From an uncultured Burkholderiales bacterium (lineage in GTDB: Bacteria; Pseudomonadota; Gammaproteobacteria; Burkholderiales; Burkholderiaceae_D): a DNA stretch of 25,820 nucleotides. Each line of letters begins with the position of its first letter. Position 1 is the stretch's first letter. The translations under genes and the position numbers were made by a program. Shown here piece by piece: positions 22,820 to 25,820 of this stretch. The stretch lies in NCBI GenBank assembly GCA_937872165.1, contig CALMOR010000085.1:505-26324 (forward strand), given 5' to 3'. Under the pieces are notes generated by a model. The model saw nothing but the letters and a program-made list of their open reading frames with translations, was not told the origin of the DNA and made no database searches.

Positions 22820-23670
22820 ACCGTCCGCCTCCAAGCGGGCGCACGGCGTCTTCCCCGTCGGCGCGCCGGACGCCGCTCCTCGATGTCCGGGGCGTCGAAG
22901 TCACGTACGGCGGGATCGCCTTGGGGTTGAGGGGTATGGACCTCCAGGTGGCCGAGGGCCAGATCGCCGTACTCCTAGGAGGCAACGGCGCCGGCAAGAC
23001 GACGATGCTGCGCGCCATTTCCAATCTCCTCGCGATCGAGGGGGGCGCGCTCAGTCGCGGCAGCATCGAATTCAACGGCGAGCGCGTGGATGGCTTGCGT
23101 GCCGACCGGATGGTGGCGCGTGGGCTCGTCCATGTCATGGAAGGCAGGCACTGCTTCGCCCACCTCACCGTGCACGAGAACCTCCTCGCTGGCGCACACA
23201 CGCGAGCCGACCGAGGGGAAGTCGACGCGACACTCGAGAGGATCTACGGCTACTTTCCTCGCTTGCGCGAGTGCCGCTCGAGCCGGGCGGCGCTCGTGTC
23301 GGGCGGGGAGCAACAGATGTGTGCGATCGGCCGCGGGTTGATGGCCAGGCCTTCGTTCGTCCTGCTGGACGAGCCGTCGATGGGATTGGCGCCCAGGGTC
23401 GTGGCCGAGGTGTTCGACATCGTCAGCCGTCTGAATCAGCAGGAGGGGATGACGTTCCTGATCGCCGAGCAGAACGCGGCAGTGGCACTCAAGCATGCGC
23501 ATGCGTGCTTCGTCGTCGAAGACGGGCGAGTCATCTTGCAGGGGTCCGGCGACGAGTTCGCCGCCGATCCTCGCATCCAGCAGGCGTATCTCGGTGGACG
23601 TTCGGGGAACGGGTTCAACTATCTCGAGGCCGCGCGGGCTCGAGGGCTCGGGCCGCTCGGCGCTCACTGA
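22816..23670 (+). CDS. ABC transporter ATPase, LivF type
   Basis: Second ATPase of the uptake system. Seen: 284 aa; GTG start 22816 overlaps the binding-protein stop (GTGA). Walker A GGNGAGKT (55-62), SGGEQQMCAIGRGLM signature, Walker B VLLDEPSMGLAP, H-loop region LIAEQNAAVAL. An N-terminal Ser/Arg-rich tail of about 20 residues and a C-terminal extension of about 25 residues past the usual YLGG end are slightly unusual. Last gene of the operon; a hairpin and a palindrome follow. Confident. Confidence 0.95.
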   Translation: MNRPPPSGRTASSPSARRTPLLDVRGVEVTYGGIALGLRGMDLQVAEGQIAVLLGGNGAGKTTMLRAISNLLAIEGGALSRGSIEFNGERVDGLRADRMVARGLVHVMEGRHCFAHLTVHENLLAGAHTRADRGEVDATLERIYGYFPRLRECRSSRAALVSGGEQQMCAIGRGLMARPSFVLLDEPSMGLAPRVVAEVFDIVSRLNQQEGMTFLIAEQNAAVALKHAHACFVVEDGRVILQGSGDEFAADPRIQQAYLGGRSGNGFNYLEAARARGLGPLGAH

Positions 23671-23687
23671 GCGGTTCGTGCACGAAC
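23661..23687. promoter_or_regulatory. Hairpin and 14-bp palindrome after livF
   Basis: CGCTC-ACT-GAGCG (23661-23673, spanning the livF stop) and the perfect palindrome GTTCGTG/CACGAAC (23674-23687). Together either a terminator of the operon without a T-run or an operator for the following esterase gene 153 bases on. Seen directly; role inferred. Confidence 0.4.
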
Positions 23688-23839
23688 GCGAAGCCGCCCG
23701 TCACACGTCCTTCAATCGTCCGCATCGGACGGTAAGGAATGGAAACAGGCCGTGGATCGATACGGCAGCTGTCCCTGCAAAGGGTCGGGAAAGGGCGCCC
23801 GAGACAGCGGCCACTTGAACTCGCCCATTGGAGATCGAA

Positions 23840-25423
23840 ATGAACACGAGACAAGTTTCAGCCCTCGGACTGGCGGTGGCTACGGCGTTCGCGCTGGTCG
23901 GATGCGGGGGCAATGACGACGGCGGCGACGCGCCCGCCAGCACGCCCGTCCGCCCGACCGCTGCCGCGGCCTGTGCCTCGCTCAACGGTACGTCGATCGG
24001 AGGAGCGACCTCCGTCCAGGCGGCGGTGGTGCCCGCCGCCGGCACGGTACCGATGTACTGCAAGGTGACTGGCGTCATGTTGCCGAAGCTCAACTTCGAG
24101 CTGCGCATCCCCGACGCGTGGAACGGCAAGCTCTACTACTTCGGCGGCGGTGGGTTCGACGGCTCCGTCCCGGCGCTCGATGGCCAACCGTTGCAAGCGC
24201 TCAAGGACGGCTACGTCGGCGTCGCCAGCGACTCCGGCCACCAGGCGAGCGTGCTCGATGCCAGTTGGGCTCTCAACGATTCGTACGCGTCCGAACTGTG
24301 GGGCAGCCTGTCGGTTCCGACCGTCATGTCCACGGCGCTCGAGATGGTGAAAGCGGCGTACGGTCAGGCGCCCTCGCAGTCGTACTTCGAGGGATGCTCG
24401 AACGGCGGTCGCGAAGGCATGATGGCCATGCAGCGCAACCCGAATCTCTTCGACGGCGTCATCGTGCGCTCGCCTGCCTACAACATCGTCGGCTTCTTCG
24501 GTCACTGGAATCTGAACAATAAGGCGCTGTCGGCCCCGGGCGCCGCCCTGTCGAACGCCAAGGTCGCGACCCTGGCCAAGGCCGTCCGCGCGCAATGCGA
24601 CGCCGCCGACGGCATCGTCGACGGCGTCGTTTCCAATCAGGCCTGCACCGCGACGTTCAATCCGCGAGCACTTCGCTGCGCCGGCGGTGCCGACACGGGC
24701 GACACGTGTCTCTCCGATGCGCAGCTCGCCGCCGTCTCGACGATCGCGTCGGCCCAGAACTTCGGGAGCGGGCAAACGGTGTTCCACGACTCCGCGCGCC
24801 CGTTCACCGGCAACGAGGACGACCCGGGGGCCTGGCCCGCGTGGATCTCCGGCAATGGCGATGTGAAGACGACGATCTCCTACCTGCTGACCGACTCGGC
24901 GATCAAGTATTTCATCGCACGCAACCCGTCCGTCGACTCGCTGACGTATTCACCCTATGACCAGAACATCAATTCGCTGTTCGCGTTCTCGACGCTGAGC
25001 GATGCGACCAATCCCGACATTCGGCCGTACATCAACGGTGGCGGCAAGGTCATCTTCTGGAAAGGCGGAAACGACCCGGCTTTCGCCACGCCGGCGACGG
25101 CCGAGTACTACCAGGGCGTGGTGAATGCACTGGGTGGGCAGACCCTCGCCGACAGGAGCGTGCGCTTCTACGTTGCGCCTGGAGTGGACCATTGCACTGG
25201 TGGGCCTGGCGCCGATACGGCGGACTTGCTGACCCCCCTGAACGATTGGGTGGCCAACAACAAGGCGCCGGGAAACCTCGTGGCATCGAAGCTCGATGCC
25301 AGCAGCGCGGTTCAGTTCCAGCGCCCGCTTTGCCAGTACCCGCAGTACCCCCGATACACGGGTCTCGCGAACGATGCAACCGCAGCGAAGCTGGCGTCGA
25401 ACTACACGTGCACGGCGCCATGA
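23840..25423 (+). CDS. Tannase/feruloyl esterase family lipoprotein
   Basis: Serine carboxylester hydrolase, exported and lipid-anchored; family members release phenolic acids (gallate, ferulate and others) from esters, and the family also includes MHETase. Seen: 527 aa from ATG 23840 (SD GGAG at 23830-23833); lipobox L19-V20-G21-C22. Family catalytic set: G-C186-S187-N-G-G with nucleophile S187, acid D412 (WKGGNDPAF), H451 in VDH-C452, so the Cys next to the Ser and next to the His form the typical disulfide (CS-D-HC motif). Several further cysteines lie in the lid region. It lies 169 bp after the transport operon on the same strand, perhaps under a separate promoter, and fits it as the source of the imported acid. 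Confident for family; substrate unknown. Confidence 0.94.
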   Translation: MNTRQVSALGLAVATAFALVGCGGNDDGGDAPASTPVRPTAAAACASLNGTSIGGATSVQAAVVPAAGTVPMYCKVTGVMLPKLNFELRIPDAWNGKLYYFGGGGFDGSVPALDGQPLQALKDGYVGVASDSGHQASVLDASWALNDSYASELWGSLSVPTVMSTALEMVKAAYGQAPSQSYFEGCSNGGREGMMAMQRNPNLFDGVIVRSPAYNIVGFFGHWNLNNKALSAPGAALSNAKVATLAKAVRAQCDAADGIVDGVVSNQACTATFNPRALRCAGGADTGDTCLSDAQLAAVSTIASAQNFGSGQTVFHDSARPFTGNEDDPGAWPAWISGNGDVKTTISYLLTDSAIKYFIARNPSVDSLTYSPYDQNINSLFAFSTLSDATNPDIRPYINGGGKVIFWKGGNDPAFATPATAEYYQGVVNALGGQTLADRSVRFYVAPGVDHCTGGPGADTADLLTPLNDWVANNKAPGNLVASKLDASSAVQFQRPLCQYPQYPRYTGLANDATAAKLASNYTCTAP

Positions 25424-25442
25424 AATCCGACTGAGTCTCCTT

Positions 25443-25470
25443 CGACGCGAGAGGGGCGTCGCTGCGACGT
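25443..25470 (+). terminator. Hairpins after the esterase gene
   Basis: CGACGC (25443-25448), 7-base loop, GCGTCG (25456-25461), and an overlapping alternative CGTCG-CTG-CGACG (25457-25461 with 25465-25469). Twenty bases past the esterase stop (25421-25423); no T-run. Confidence 0.4.
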
Positions 25471-25535
25471 CCTCCCCGCTCGAACCGCCGATCCGTCGTT
25501 CTCGAAGTCCGAAGTCAGGACGTGATCGTGTACTC

Positions 25536-25820
25536 GATGATGCGGCGCCGCCGGTCATCATCGAATCCGTCGACGCAGGAGGCCGGTTGTATGAGCCGTC
25601 TCACACCGTGGCATTGTTCGAGGGCACGCGCAGCCTTGAAATCGGGTTCGGCAAGCGATTCGGCGACCAGGCCTATGCCTTCGAGGAGCTCGTGGCTGAG
25701 GTCACGGCCGCGTTCATGTGGGCCAAGTGGCGCATCGCGAACGAGCCGCGGCCCGATCATGCGCAGTACCTCAAGCACTGGCTCGAGAGCCTGAAGGGCG
25801 ACAACCGTTCGATCTTCACG
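25536..25820 (+). pseudogene. ArdC-type antirestriction metallopeptidase remnant, cut by window end
   Basis: Seen in the third frame: DAGGRLYEPSHTVALF, then TRSLEIGFGKRFGDQ, AYAFEELVAEVTAAFMW and EPRPDHAQYLKHWLESLKG and NRSIFT to the window end. From FGKRFGD onward this is the C-terminal part of the ArdC/zincin-like peptidase domain (usual: FGD-AYAFEELVAEL-AAF and EPRPDHAAYI-WL-LK-D-R-IFT). The preceding HELxHW zinc site that should come between the YxP strand and the SRLxRxFG segment is missing, as is the whole N-terminal half, and there is no start codon with an SD. The frame is open but probably a remnant; its downstream end lies outside. ArdC genes are plasmid, phage or ICE borne, so it is a trace of mobile DNA. 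Confidence 0.65.

Noticed and set aside
1..25820. CRISPR array or tandem repeats
   Set aside because: No regularly spaced direct repeats were seen on reading the whole window.

Overview
The window is high-GC DNA with short intergenic gaps and mostly SD-led genes. The gene set (DUF3443 lipoprotein, metal-independent NAD formate dehydrogenase under a LysR regulator, a LivFGHM-type transporter fused to CoA-ligase/SDR genes, a tannase-family lipoprotein) suggests a betaproteobacterium, most likely Burkholderiales. The assignment is inference from gene content; no rRNA, tRNA or CRISPR array was seen.

Left part (1-3.6 kb): a DUF3443 lipoprotein that reads like a pepsin-type aspartic peptidase, a convergent small thioredoxin-like [2Fe-2S] protein, about 680 bp with nothing recognisable, and a DUF2252 kinase-like protein. 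Then (3.98-8.38 kb) comes the least explained part: a tightly packed three-gene unit of two unrecognised proteins and an 803-aa protein with PIN-nuclease-like motifs at the N-terminus and TPR-like helices at the C-terminus. It is the best candidate for an undescribed system, possibly of the conflict/defence type, but this is inference. Next is a LysR regulator gene broken by one missing base, followed by an intact NAD-dependent formate dehydrogenase.

Middle (11-16.2 kb, minus strand): an S1/P1-type secreted nuclease with all nine zinc ligands, an SDR oxidoreductase and its probable XRE/MmyB-type regulator separated by an AT-rich stretch, then about 1.1 kb of decayed DNA that contains an IS3-family transposase remnant and strong inverted repeats, then a PadR-family regulator.

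Right part (16.2-25.4 kb, plus strand): divergently from padR runs a seven-gene operon: acyl-CoA ligase, HSDL2-like SDR, LivG, LivH, LivM, periplasmic binding protein, LivF. Start/stop codons overlap at several junctions. A tannase/feruloyl-esterase-family lipoprotein follows after 169 bp. Read together, these suggest outer-surface or periplasmic ester cleavage, uptake of the freed (probably aromatic or hydrophobic) acid, CoA activation and redox processing, with PadR as the sensor. The window ends in a decayed ArdC-type antirestriction metallopeptidase fragment that has lost its zinc-binding motif, a sign of past mobile DNA nearby.
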